From: Propionibacteriaceae bacterium UBA4569
Lineage (GTDB): Bacteria > Actinomycetota > Actinomycetes > Propionibacteriales > Propionibacteriaceae
Reading direction: 5' to 3'
Assembly: GCA_002387005.1 (NCBI GenBank)
Contig: DGKN01000010.1
Location: 3,733-13,418 of the forward strand
DNA: 9,686 nucleotides
The notes under the pieces are model-generated. The model saw only the letters and a list, made by a program, of their open reading frames with translations, was not told the DNA's origin and ran no database searches. Made by a program: the position numbers and the translations under genes. Of this stretch, positions 1-6,177 are shown in pieces; position 1 is the first letter of the stretch; each line of letters opens with the position of its first letter.

Positions 1-362
1 TGCCGCTGAACCTGTCGGCGCCGACGCGCGAGGCACAGCCCGAGCTGGACCAGCCGGGGTGTTTGCACGCGAACATGGACCTCTACGGCAAGATTGCCTG
101 CAAGCTGGTTCCCTTGTACAGCTCAGAGCTGGTGCTTGACGCTTTCATGCTGGCCCGTGACATTCGAGAGCTGGACATGCGCGCCAGTCCCTATGATCTG
201 GCCGATTGGGGCTACGGGCCAGTTGAGGTCGAGACTCCAGGTGGACGGGCTGACAACGTGAGGCAACAGCGTGGGTTTGCAGAGCGTGGGGCAGTGATCC
301 GGCAACAGCTCCTGGACGTGCTCGACTCGCTCGGACGCGATCGTGGACGGGGCGGGGCCTGA
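1..362 (+). CDS. 3-methyladenine DNA glycosylase-like protein, C-terminal part (5' end outside window)
   Basis: The reading frame (codons from position 3) is already open at the window edge and gives 119 residues ending in TGA at 360-362. I recognise the text around CLHANMDLYGK, LARDIRELDMRASPYDL and DWGYGPVEVETPGG as the C-terminal part of an actinobacterial family usually annotated as 3-methyladenine DNA glycosylase. That name implies base-excision repair of alkylated DNA, but the family annotation is weak biochemically and no catalytic domain lies in this fragment. The RDIRELDMRASPYDL block is the most characteristic piece. The ATG at 75 is internal, because the conserved sequence continues upstream of it. 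The gene converges on the TauE/SafE gene across a 90-bp gap containing a hairpin. Recognition is from memory of the family, so the function is tentative although the coding call is firm. Confidence 0.65.
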   Translation, partial: PLNLSAPTREAQPELDQPGCLHANMDLYGKIACKLVPLYSSELVLDAFMLARDIRELDMRASPYDLADWGYGPVEVETPGGRADNVRQQRGFAERGAVIRQQLLDVLDSLGRDRGRGGA

Positions 363-385
363 CCCCGGTTCCTGGGCACGCTGCA

Positions 386-404
386 CCCAGCACCTGGTGC
401 TGGG
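386..404. terminator. Bidirectional hairpin between convergent genes
   Basis: CCCAGCACC at 386-394 is perfectly complementary to GGTGCTGGG at 396-404, giving a stem of about seven pairs once a minimal loop is allowed. It sits 24 bp after the stop of the upstream gene and 48 bp beyond the stop of the convergent permease gene. No T-run follows on either strand, as is common in high-GC actinobacteria, so terminator function is inferred from position and symmetry. Confidence 0.55.
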
Positions 405-452
405 AGGCGAGATGATCTGGGAATCGTGGATAGGAAGGACTACTCCCGTCAC

Positions 453-1319
453 TCAGGCGGGTTGGCCGACGAGCTCGCGCTCGTCGCTGCCGCGGGGCGC
501 GGGCGTCTCGGCGGCCACCTCGGCCCGGTGCGCCCGCACGCTGTAGGCGACAGCGGCGATCCATCCGGCCCACACGAGGCCGTAGACGACCCATTTCGCG
601 GCGTCGTCCAAGGCGAGGCCGTCCTTGCCCATGATCGTCCTGGAGTTGGTCAGGACGATGAGGCCACCGACCAGCGAGCCGAGGATCCGCGGAGGGATCG
701 CGCGCACGAGCCAGGCAGCGATCGGTGCGGCGATCGCCCCACCGATGAAGAGCATCGCGACCCAGGAGAAGTTGATGCCCTGAGAGCCGAGGGCGGCGAG
801 GAAGCCGATGCTCGCGGCGACCGAGATGAGGAACTCGCTGGCGTCGATCGAGCCGATGACCTTGCGCGGCTCCATCCGCCCGCTGGCGAGGATCGCCGGG
901 GTGCCTACAGGCCCCCAACCGCCGCCGCCGGTCGCGTCGACGAAGCCGCCGAAAAGGCCCAGGGGAGCGAGGAAACGCTTGCGCAGCGGGGTGCCGATGC
1001 GGTCCTTGCGCAGTCCCTTGAAGGTGAAACGCAGCAGGACGTAGAGCCCCAGCGCGAGCAGGATGCCCGACATGAACGGCTTGGCCGTCGAGGTGTCGAG
1101 GCTGGCTAGGAAGGTCGCGCCGGCGAAGGCGCCGACTGCCCCGGGGAGGCCGATCTTGAGCACGACCGTCCAGTCGACGTTGCCGAAGCGCCAGTGCGAG
1201 GCACCGGAGACGAGGGTCGTGCCGATCTCCGCGAGGTGGACGGTGGCCGAGGCGGCGACGGGGTTGGTCCCGATCGCGAGCAGCAGCGTGGTCGTCGTGA
1301 CGCCGTACGCCTTGCGCAT
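453..1319 (-). CDS. TauE/SafE (TSUP) family membrane permease, probable sulfite or organosulfur anion exporter
   Basis: This 288-residue, very hydrophobic protein belongs to the TSUP family. Members are inner-membrane carriers that move sulfite, sulfoacetate, taurine-derived or related anions. Visible marks are the segment VHLAEIGTTL (28-37), SHWRFGNVDW (41-50), and the glycine-rich half-repeat GGFVDATGGGGWGPVGTP (124-141), with further membrane segments at about 51-72, 83-100, 165-180, 186-205, 213-225 and 243-261. A short charged tail follows. I chose the ATG at 1319 because GGAAGAGAG lies 8 nt upstream. The GTG at 1397 would add an arginine-rich leader unlike the family. The start is odd: MRK runs straight into AYGVTTTT, where relatives usually have a first membrane helix ending in a VDGSLGM-like motif. 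The divergent Rrf2 regulator suggests control by sulfur or cysteine status. The exact substrate cannot be read from the sequence. Confidence 0.88.
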   Translation of the reverse strand: MRKAYGVTTTTLLLAIGTNPVAASATVHLAEIGTTLVSGASHWRFGNVDWTVVLKIGLPGAVGAFAGATFLASLDTSTAKPFMSGILLALGLYVLLRFTFKGLRKDRIGTPLRKRFLAPLGLFGGFVDATGGGGWGPVGTPAILASGRMEPRKVIGSIDASEFLISVAASIGFLAALGSQGINFSWVAMLFIGGAIAAPIAAWLVRAIPPRILGSLVGGLIVLTNSRTIMGKDGLALDDAAKWVVYGLVWAGWIAAVAYSVRAHRAEVAAETPAPRGSDERELVGQPA

Positions 1320-1327
1320 ACCAAGGA

Positions 1328-1336
1328 CTCTCTTCC
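1328..1336 (-). promoter_or_regulatory. Ribosome binding site deciding the TauE/SafE start
   Basis: On the minus strand GGAAGAGAG lies 8 nt before the ATG at 1319. This favours the 288-residue product over the longer GTG-started frame at 1397, which has no comparable site. Confidence 0.6.
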
Positions 1337-1374
1337 GTGGGAAGTGTGCGGCGCGCTCCGTGGTCCATGTGTCC

Positions 1375-1433
1375 CACGTGACGAGTAGGAGTTTCACGGA
1401 ACACCCTGCTATTGGTCAAGCAGCGACACGTGA
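1375..1433. repeat. Two CACGTGA boxes in the divergent TauE/SafE-Rrf2 intergenic region
   Basis: CACGTGA occurs at 1375-1381 and 1427-1433, 52 bp apart (about five helical turns), between the divergent permease and regulator genes. Both contain the palindrome CACGTG. They could be operator half-sites acting on the permease promoter, but a six-base palindrome is weak evidence in GC-rich DNA. Confidence 0.25.
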
Positions 1434-1444
1434 TGTCTCAGGAC

Positions 1445-1484
1445 GTGGTCACCACCGGCGATCCCAGCCCGCCATACTGAGGGC
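1445..1484 (+). promoter_or_regulatory. Putative leaderless promoter of the Rrf2 gene with overlapping palindromic operator
   Basis: CATACT at 1473-1478 resembles a TANNNT -10 hexamer. It is followed by exactly six bases before the A of the ATG at 1485, so a transcript would start at or next to the initiation codon. The only purine-rich stretch upstream ends one base before the ATG, too close to work as a ribosome binding site. The palindrome GTGGT-C-ACCAC (1445-1455) falls where a -35 region would be and is a candidate site for autoregulation. Leaderless mRNAs are common in actinobacteria; the assignment itself is inference. Confidence 0.45.
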
Positions 1485-1946
1485 ATGGACATCTCGGCCC
1501 GATCCGATTACGCGGTGCGCGCCATGCTCACTTTGGCCGCAGCCGCCGACGGAGGAACCCCGGTCTCGGTCGTCCGGCTCGCCGACGATCAGGAGTTGCC
1601 GCGCAAGTTCCTCGAGGCGATCCTCGCCGACCTGCGACGGGCCGAGCTCGTCGTGAGCAGGATGGGTGCCGGCGGTGGCTATCTCCTCGCCCGGCCGGCG
1701 ACGCAGATCTCCATCGGTGCCGTGATCCGTGCCGTCGACGGGCCGCTCGCCGAGGTGCGGGGGGAACGCCCCCAGGCCATGGCCTACGACGGCGCCGCCA
1801 CCCACCTGCGGACGGTCTGGGTTGCGGTCCGGTCGAGCGTGCGCTCCGTCCTTGACGGGACGAGCCTGGCCGACGTGCTGCGCGGTGACTTCCCTCCCGC
1901 CGTCGAGGAGGCCCTCAAGGCCCCCGACGCTTGGGAAAATCGCTGA
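1485..1946 (+). CDS. Rrf2-family transcriptional regulator (cysteine-free type)
   Basis: This 153-residue protein begins MDISARSDYAVRAMLTLA, the classic N-terminal helix of Rrf2 regulators. A winged helix-turn-helix follows at about residues 26-72 (LADDQELPRKFLEAILADLRRAEL), then the wing MGAGGGYLLARP, corresponding to the family's RGxxGGY motif. The C-terminal dimerisation helix is at about 103-125. Rrf2 proteins that sense iron-sulfur clusters (IscR, NsrR, RsrR) carry conserved cysteines or other cluster ligands. This protein has no cysteine at all, so it more likely belongs with the CymR/CysR-like members that respond to metabolites or partner proteins. It is divergent from the TauE/SafE permease, a pairing that suggests control of sulfur-compound export and of its own promoter. 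The length is normal for the family. The effector cannot be inferred from the sequence. Confidence 0.9.
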   Translation: MDISARSDYAVRAMLTLAAAADGGTPVSVVRLADDQELPRKFLEAILADLRRAELVVSRMGAGGGYLLARPATQISIGAVIRAVDGPLAEVRGERPQAMAYDGAATHLRTVWVAVRSSVRSVLDGTSLADVLRGDFPPAVEEALKAPDAWENR

Positions 1947-1951
1947 GGCCC

Positions 1952-2024
1952 CCTCGTCGGTTTGGTCCGGTACGGGGAGGCGTGGAGCAACCCCCTCCGT
2001 ACGGCACGTACCAACCCACCGAGG
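1952..2024 (+). terminator. Long imperfect stem-loop after the Rrf2 gene
   Basis: The arm 1952-1980 pairs imperfectly with 1992-2024. The outer part pairs CCTCG/CGAGG and GGTTTGGT with ACCAACCC-like bases; the inner part pairs CCGTACGG-type and GGGGAGG/CCCCTCC-type sequence around an 11-nt loop. It begins six bases after the Rrf2 stop codon and has no T-run, so it is best read as a terminator or 3'-end protective structure. The remaining 144 bp up to the ISL3 copy A end (2025-2168) shows no gene I can support. Confidence 0.5.
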
Positions 2025-2168
2025 AGCCCTAGCTCATCGACATCGAAAGCGACTGCGAGAAGTGCTGGTTGTGTGCCTCAGCGGGGGACGGGTGGAGCGG
2101 TCGAAGATGCGGGATCAGATAGTCGTCAATTGCTCCCAATGCAGACACTGCGGGCCGCGCCATGGACC

Positions 2169-2192
2169 GGTCCTTCACAATCCAGGGTGTAG
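2169..2192. repeat. ISL3 copy A inverted repeat, transposase 3' side
   Basis: It begins GGTCCTTCACA and ends CCAGGGTGTAG. It matches the opposite end at 18 of 24 positions and overlaps the transposase stop codon. The inner block AATCCAGGGTGTAG is also found at the 3'-side end of copy B, so the two ends of this IS type are distinguishable. Confidence 0.85.
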
Positions 2193-3482
2193 ATCGGGTC
2201 TGAACCCACCGGCTTCAAGCAGGGACCTGGCGATGTAGTGGGTGAGGTTGCGGAAGCCGAGAGCGGTGCCTCGGAGGTGTTCGAGCCGGCCGTTGATCGC
2301 CTCGGTGGGGCCGTTGCTCGAGCCGGTGTGGTCGAAGAACGCGAGGATGTCGCCCCGGCGCTTGGCCAGGGTGCGGCCGAGCTTGCAGACCTCGACCAGG
2401 CGGGTGGGAACCGCTGACCCGATCGAGTCGATCAGTCTGGCCAGGGCCTTCTTGCCGTCGCTGCGGGCCTTGGTGCGGTAGGCCGTGATCATGGCCTGGT
2501 AGACGCCCCAAGTGGCCTCGACCTCAACGTGCCGGTCATCAGCGAACAGGGCATTCAGGCGGCGTTGTTGCTTGTCAGTGAGTAGATCAGCGCCGGTGTG
2601 TAGCGTTCGCCGTGCTTGGTAGAGCGGATGGTGCTTGCGCCCCCGACTGCCGTGCAGCGAGACCTGGACCCGCCTGCGGCACACATCCAGAGCATCCCCA
2701 GCGAGCCGGATGACATGGAAGGGATCCATCACCGTGGCAGCTTTCGGCAGTTCTTCGGCGGCGGCAGTCTTGAAGCCGGTGAACCCGTCCATCGCGACGA
2801 TCTTCACTCCGTCTCTCCAGGTCTGGGGCTGCTCGGCGAGCCACGTCTTGAACGCCTGCTTCGAACGCCCCTCGACCATCGCCAACAACCGAGACGCTCC
2901 GGTCCCGGTGCTGACGGGGGTCAGGTCGATGACCACGGTGACGTACTTGTCGCCGCGGCGGGTGTGGCGCCACACGTGCTCGTCGACGCCCACGACGGTC
3001 ACGCCATCGAGGCGGCCGGGGGAGTCGATGAGCATCCGCTGGCCTTCGGCGAGGACGGCGTCGTTGGCGGTGTTCCACGCCACCCCGAGCGCGGCCGCGA
3101 TGCGCGTCATGGACAGGTGGTTGACCACCAGCGCTTCCAGCGCCCATCGCAATGCACCTCGTGACAAGCAGGAACGCGGCGACGCTGCGCCGGTGAGGTC
3201 CTGGCGCCAGACATGCCCGCAGCCGGTGCACTGGTAGCGGCGCAGCCGAACCTGGAGGGTGGTGGGACGCCAACCGAACGGGACATGCGCCAGTTCCCGG
3301 ACCACGCTGTCACGAACCTGACCGTGGCAGCCGCAGCGGTGGCACCAGTCATCGAGCCCGGTCGGGCGGCCCAGCAGTGTGGCTCGCTGCGGGCCGAGGT
3401 GCTGACCAGTGACGGTCAGGCCCAGGTCGTCGAGGCGGCAGAACGTGGTCAGGTCAGGGGTCGTGAAGGTAGCGTTGTCCAT
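2175..3482 (-). CDS. ISL3-family DDE transposase, full length (copy A)
   Basis: This is a 435-residue transposase that would cut and join the ends of copy A. In order it shows an N-terminal zinc-binding region with C47, C50, C52 and C85, C88 (WCHRCGC and CTGCGHVWR) and a helix-turn-helix at about 122-146 (NHLSMTRIAAALGVAWNTAN). The DDE catalytic core has D167 in GVDEHVWRH, D232 in AMDGFTGFKTA and E394 in NGPTEAINGRLEH. All three catalytic residues are present and the length is usual for ISL3, so the enzyme may be active. The start is the ATG at 3482; the matching position in copy B is a GTG. By eye about three quarters of residues agree with copy B, so the two are related subtypes and not recent duplicates. 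This copy gives the uninterrupted reference for the IS110 insertion site in copy B. Confidence 0.95.
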   Translation of the reverse strand: MDNATFTTPDLTTFCRLDDLGLTVTGQHLGPQRATLLGRPTGLDDWCHRCGCHGQVRDSVVRELAHVPFGWRPTTLQVRLRRYQCTGCGHVWRQDLTGAASPRSCLSRGALRWALEALVVNHLSMTRIAAALGVAWNTANDAVLAEGQRMLIDSPGRLDGVTVVGVDEHVWRHTRRGDKYVTVVIDLTPVSTGTGASRLLAMVEGRSKQAFKTWLAEQPQTWRDGVKIVAMDGFTGFKTAAAEELPKAATVMDPFHVIRLAGDALDVCRRRVQVSLHGSRGRKHHPLYQARRTLHTGADLLTDKQQRRLNALFADDRHVEVEATWGVYQAMITAYRTKARSDGKKALARLIDSIGSAVPTRLVEVCKLGRTLAKRRGDILAFFDHTGSSNGPTEAINGRLEHLRGTALGFRNLTHYIARSLLEAGGFRPDLHPGL

Positions 3483-3567
3483 GTCGAGGTCTTCTGGATG
3501 GCGAGCGTAGGAACTTCCATCATCAGGGGACCTCGATCCCTGTCACCACCCGGGTCCCGCTACCGAA

Positions 3568-3591
3568 CTACACCCTCATCTGTGAAGAGCC
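3568..3591. repeat. ISL3 copy A inverted repeat, transposase 5' side
   Basis: Read on the minus strand it begins GGCTCTTCACAGATGAGG and ends GTGTAG. The GATGAGGGTGTAG block is shared with the 5'-side end of copy B at 4562-4585. Confidence 0.85.
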
Positions 3592-3621
3592 GTGTATCCT
3601 CTCTATCAGGGGGCTGCGTTG

Positions 3622-3636
3622 CCTCCCGTCGGGAGG
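3622..3636. repeat. Perfect GC-rich inverted repeat upstream of the orphan gene
   Basis: CCTCCCG (3622-3628), one base, then CGGGAGG (3630-3636). As RNA it would fold with a short loop. It lies about 90 bp upstream of the orphan gene start and 31 bp outside ISL3 copy A. It could be an operator or a block to read-through; no T-run follows. Confidence 0.35.
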
Positions 3637-3691
3637 GTACGCGTATTCGAGTTTCTCTGTCAAGACTCGTGTCCAACCCTCGGTATTTGAG

Positions 3692-3718
3692 CACTGCAGT
3701 ACAGTGATTCCTAGGAGG
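3692..3718 (+). promoter_or_regulatory. Palindrome and ribosome binding site ahead of the orphan gene
   Basis: CACTG (3692-3696) and CAGTG (3702-3706) form an inverted repeat containing the perfect palindrome ACTGCAGT (3693-3700). AGGAGG at 3713-3718 is a strong ribosome binding site six bases before the GTG at 3725. This selects that start over the GTG at 3704, which lies upstream of the site, and over the ATG at 3734, which is 15 bases from it. Confidence 0.5.
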
Positions 3719-3724
3719 TGCCGG

Positions 3725-4495
3725 GTGATCCTGATGGCTCGTCGAGCGCGATTTCTCTACAGCACAGCTTTCCTGATCCTCTTAGCACTTCTACTCATAC
3801 ATGCCGATTTCGATAACAGCAAGACCCTCGATAATCCCGTCGCGGCGGAAAAGAGCGCATGGCGATCTGATGATTACCCGGTACCCATTGACGGGCGATG
3901 GTTTCTTCCTCAGGGCGTTGTTGGGGTTCATGGCAGCATCCTATTCGAAGTGGAGCGAGATTCAGGAGAAGTGGTCACTCGTTCCAAAGGCTGGGTTGAG
4001 CTCACTGGGGCAGGCTCTCAGAGTGTGTGGTTGGACTACAGTTCGTTCGATCTGTTGGCTGTGTATCAAGACCGGTCTCCTGTTTGTGAGCGTATGCCAG
4101 CCTCGGCTGCTGGTGGCTATGGGGCGGCGAGGGGATGCGTCATTGCGATCGGGGCGGCTGAATCGCCAGATTCTCTGGTTGGATCGGATAACTCATCGCA
4201 GTGGAAATTCCGACTCAACTTTCCACAGGCAGCCATCCGGTTCGCGGGTGGATTTGCACATGATGATGACCTGATCAAGCAGATCGCTGCCCCGACTCGT
4301 GTAATTCTTACGGTTAGGAGCACTATTGCCGGGGTACGAGACGACCGGCAGTGGGGGCCATGCGAGCGGAAGGAGCGCGAGCTGACAGCGGTACCGAACC
4401 GCACCAATTCGGAAGTGGAGAAGTCGAGCGATGGGGTACAGCAGGATTGGTTCGCGGTAATTGGTTCAACCGACGGAAGCGTCCGCTGCCCGTAA
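3725..4495 (+). CDS. Hypothetical membrane-anchored or secreted protein between two ISL3 elements
   Basis: I do not recognise this 256-residue protein. It has a short basic N-terminus (ARRAR), then one hydrophobic segment at about residues 10-26 (FLYSTAFLILLALLLI). That is a signal peptide or N-terminal anchor with no lipobox cysteine. The rest is polar, mostly beta-strand-like, with an extracytoplasmic look and four cysteines (121, 138, 213, 255) that could form two disulfides. No catalytic motif stands out. Tryptophans and aromatics are spread through the middle (W59, W90, W102, W160, W210). The GTG start is fixed by AGGAGG six bases upstream. Base composition is visibly lower in GC and codon use less biased than in neighbours, and the gene sits alone between inward-facing ISL3 copies. 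These are signs of horizontal acquisition. It may be cargo, or a remnant of a larger island. Confidence 0.7.
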   Translation: MILMARRARFLYSTAFLILLALLLIHADFDNSKTLDNPVAAEKSAWRSDDYPVPIDGRWFLPQGVVGVHGSILFEVERDSGEVVTRSKGWVELTGAGSQSVWLDYSSFDLLAVYQDRSPVCERMPASAAGGYGAARGCVIAIGAAESPDSLVGSDNSSQWKFRLNFPQAAIRFAGGFAHDDDLIKQIAAPTRVILTVRSTIAGVRDDRQWGPCERKERELTAVPNRTNSEVEKSSDGVQQDWFAVIGSTDGSVRCP

Positions 4496-4561
4496 GGCTG
4501 TCTTGTCAGATGTGCTGGCGAATCGAATTCAAGTAACGCATCCTCATCGCCGACCTACACT

Positions 4562-4585
4562 GGCTCTTCCCAGATGAGGGTGTAG
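4562..4585. repeat. ISL3 copy B inverted repeat, transposase 5' side
   Basis: It begins GGCTCTTCCCAGATGAGG and ends GTGTAG. It is nearly the same as the corresponding end of copy A (minus-strand reading of 3568-3591). Confidence 0.85.
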
Positions 4586-4683
4586 CGCACGTCGCGCGGC
4601 GGGCCGGCGCGTCGGTGGCCGGATAGAGGTCGAGGTCTCCCGAGGATGAGAGCTCCTACACACTCAGCCCGAAAGACCTCGAC

Positions 4684-5952
4684 GTGCACGACGCTACCGT
4701 CGGCGGGCGCGCTGATGCGTTCGCCAGCCCCGACCTGACTGCCTTCTGCCGCCTCGACGAACTCGGCCTCGTTGTCACCGGGCAGCGACTCGAGCCGGAT
4801 CGTGCCGTATTGGCCTGCCAGGTGGTCGAGCCCGACCAGTGGTGCCGGCGCTGCGGCTGCGAAGGGAGACCACGTGACACCGTGGTCCGACGGCTTGCCC
4901 ACGAACCACTGGGCTGGCGGCCCACGACGCTGGAGGTCGTCGTGCGCCGTTACCGCTGCAGCGGCTGCGGGTATGTGTGGCGCCAGGACACCACCGCCGC
5001 GGCCGAGCCCCGGGCCAAGTTGTCTCGGCGCGCTCTGCGGTGGGCGCTGGAAGGGATCGTGGTCCAGCACCTGAGCGTGGCTCGGGTCGCCGAGGGGCTC
5101 GGGGTGGCCTGGGACACCGCCAACGACGCCGTGCTGGCCGAGGGCAAGCGGGTGCTGATCGACGAGGAGCACCGCTTCGAGGGGGTGAAGGTCGTCGGGG
5201 TCGATGAGCACGTGTGGAGGCACACCCGTCGCGGCGACAGGTACGTCACCGTGATCATCGACCTCACCCCAGTGCGAGATGGCACCGGCCCGGCACGGCT
5301 GCTGGACATGGTCCAAGGACGCTCCAAGCAGGCGTTCAAGACCTGGCTGGCCGACCGCCCGCAGGAGTGGCGCGACGGCGTGGAGGTGGTCGCGATGGAC
5401 GGCTTCACCGGGTTCAAGACCGCCGCCGTCGAGGAACTGCCCGACGTGGTGACCGTGCTAGATCCCTTCCACGTCACGCGCCTCGCTGGCGAGGCGCTCG
5501 ATGAGTGCCGACGGCGAGTTCAGCAGGCCATCTGTGGGCACCGCGGCCGCAAGGGCGACCCGCTCTATGCCGCCCGCCGGACCCTGTCCACCGGCGCCGA
5601 CCTGCTCAACGACAGGCAGAAGGCCCGGCTCAACACGCTGTTCGCCGATGACCGGCATGTCGCGGTCGAAGCCACCTGGGGTGTCTACCAAGCCATGATC
5701 TCGGCATATCGTGCCAAGAGCCGGGCCGAGGGGAAGAAGGTCATGGCACAGCTGATCGACGCTCTGGGCAAGCCCATCCCCACAGCCTTGGTTGATGTCG
5801 CCAAGCTCGGCCGCACCCTGACCAAGCGACGGGATGACGTCCTCGCGTTCTTCGACCACCAAGGTTCGAGCAACGCGCCCACCGAGGCCATCTGTGAGTC
5901 TGGGGGTGGCTGGTCTGGGATCGGCTGGTCAGGATGGTGTTGGTCGTGCTGA
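4684..5952 (+). pseudogene. ISL3 transposase, 5' part, truncated by IS110 insertion (copy B)
   Basis: Starting at the GTG at 4684, 403 codons match the copy A transposase and then run into the IS110 left end at 5893. There the frame adds 19 foreign residues (CESGGGW...) and stops at 5950-5952. The zinc-binding cysteines (C54, C57, C59, C92, C95), the helix-turn-helix near 129-153 and all three catalytic residues (D174, D239, E401) are still encoded. What is lost is the last 40 residues, including the NGRLEHLRG...GFRNL block, which lie at 7283-7405. Joining base 5892 to 7283 restores a 443-residue transposase in frame. The truncated product probably cannot transpose, but it might still bind ends and interfere with copy A's enzyme. 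Confidence 0.92.
5908..5937 (+). repeat. Two tandem 15-bp units in the IS110 left end
   Basis: GGCTGGTC recurs at 5908-5915 and 5923-5930 in 15-bp units (GGCTGGTCTGGGATC, then GGCTGGTCAGGATGG). The units begin 15 bp inside the element tip, before the folded part of the predicted bridge RNA. They may be a transposase or promoter-proximal binding site; this is inference only. Confidence 0.4.
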
Positions 5953-6118
5953 CGCGGATGTGACCCTCGAAGCAATTGGCCCATCACGGTGGTGCCTTTC
6001 CGTTGAATTGTCCATCCCGTCGGCGCGGCCGGCATCGTCCGGCCCACCTCGATGACCTGATCAGGAGACTGTCCAACGTAACGGTTGTGACCCATCACAG
6101 ATGTGTCTCGACGTGACC
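5941..6118 (+). ncRNA. Predicted IS110 bridge RNA with target-binding and donor-binding loops
   Basis: Bridge RNAs, described for IS621, use two internal loops, each with a left and a right guide, to pair target and donor DNA with the recombinase. A 5' hairpin (GGTC 5942-5945 with GACC 5962-5965) comes first. The target loop is closed by CAATT (5973-5977) with AATTG (6006-6010). Its left guide 5978-5985 agrees with the left target at six of eight bases plus one wobble. Its right guide CCGTTGA (6000-6006) is the exact complement of TCAACGG at 7281-7287. The donor loop is closed by 6045-6056 with 6105-6115 and has an inner stem 6071-6077 with 6084-6091. Its left guide AGGAGACT (6063-6070) differs by one base from the right end, AGGAGATT. 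Its right guide TCACAGA (6095-6101) is the exact complement of TCTGTGA at 5891-5897. RNA ends are approximate; the inner stem of the target loop is unresolved. Confidence 0.8.
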
Positions 6119-6171
6119 TCTTCCCGAACGATGCCGGCCGCGGGCGACCACCGCCCGCCCATTCACCATCC

Positions 6172-6177
6172 AGGAGG
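6172..6177 (+). promoter_or_regulatory. Ribosome binding site of the IS110 transposase
   Basis: AGGAGG lies 12 bases before the ATG at 6190, slightly long but the only good site. It supports that start over the in-frame GTG at 6103, which would lie within the donor loop of the predicted bridge RNA. Confidence 0.6.

Larger units (their letters stand above)
2169..3591 (-). mobile_element. ISL3-family insertion sequence, copy A (intact, 1423 bp)
   Basis: The ends are imperfect 24-bp inverted repeats (2169-2192 and 3568-3591) that match at 18 positions. Both share TTCACA near the tip and AGGGTGTAG at the inner edge. They enclose one full-length ISL3 transposase on the minus strand, whose stop codon lies inside the left repeat. 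The tip GGCTCTTC on the right is typical of the ISL3 family. That family usually makes an 8-bp target duplication, but the flanks CATGGACC and GTGTATCC do not match, so the element is old, rearranged or recombined. It lies head to head with copy B. Confidence 0.88.

Noticed and set aside
145..1419. 424-codon open frame on the minus strand across the TauE/SafE gene
   Set aside because: Arginine- and proline-rich text typical of a high-GC shadow frame; the overlapping frame encodes a clear TSUP protein.
1962..2238. Cys-containing short frames (for example VVNCSQCRHCGP) after the Rrf2 gene
   Set aside because: They cross the ISL3 copy A end, have no convincing start signal and are not similar to anything I recognise.
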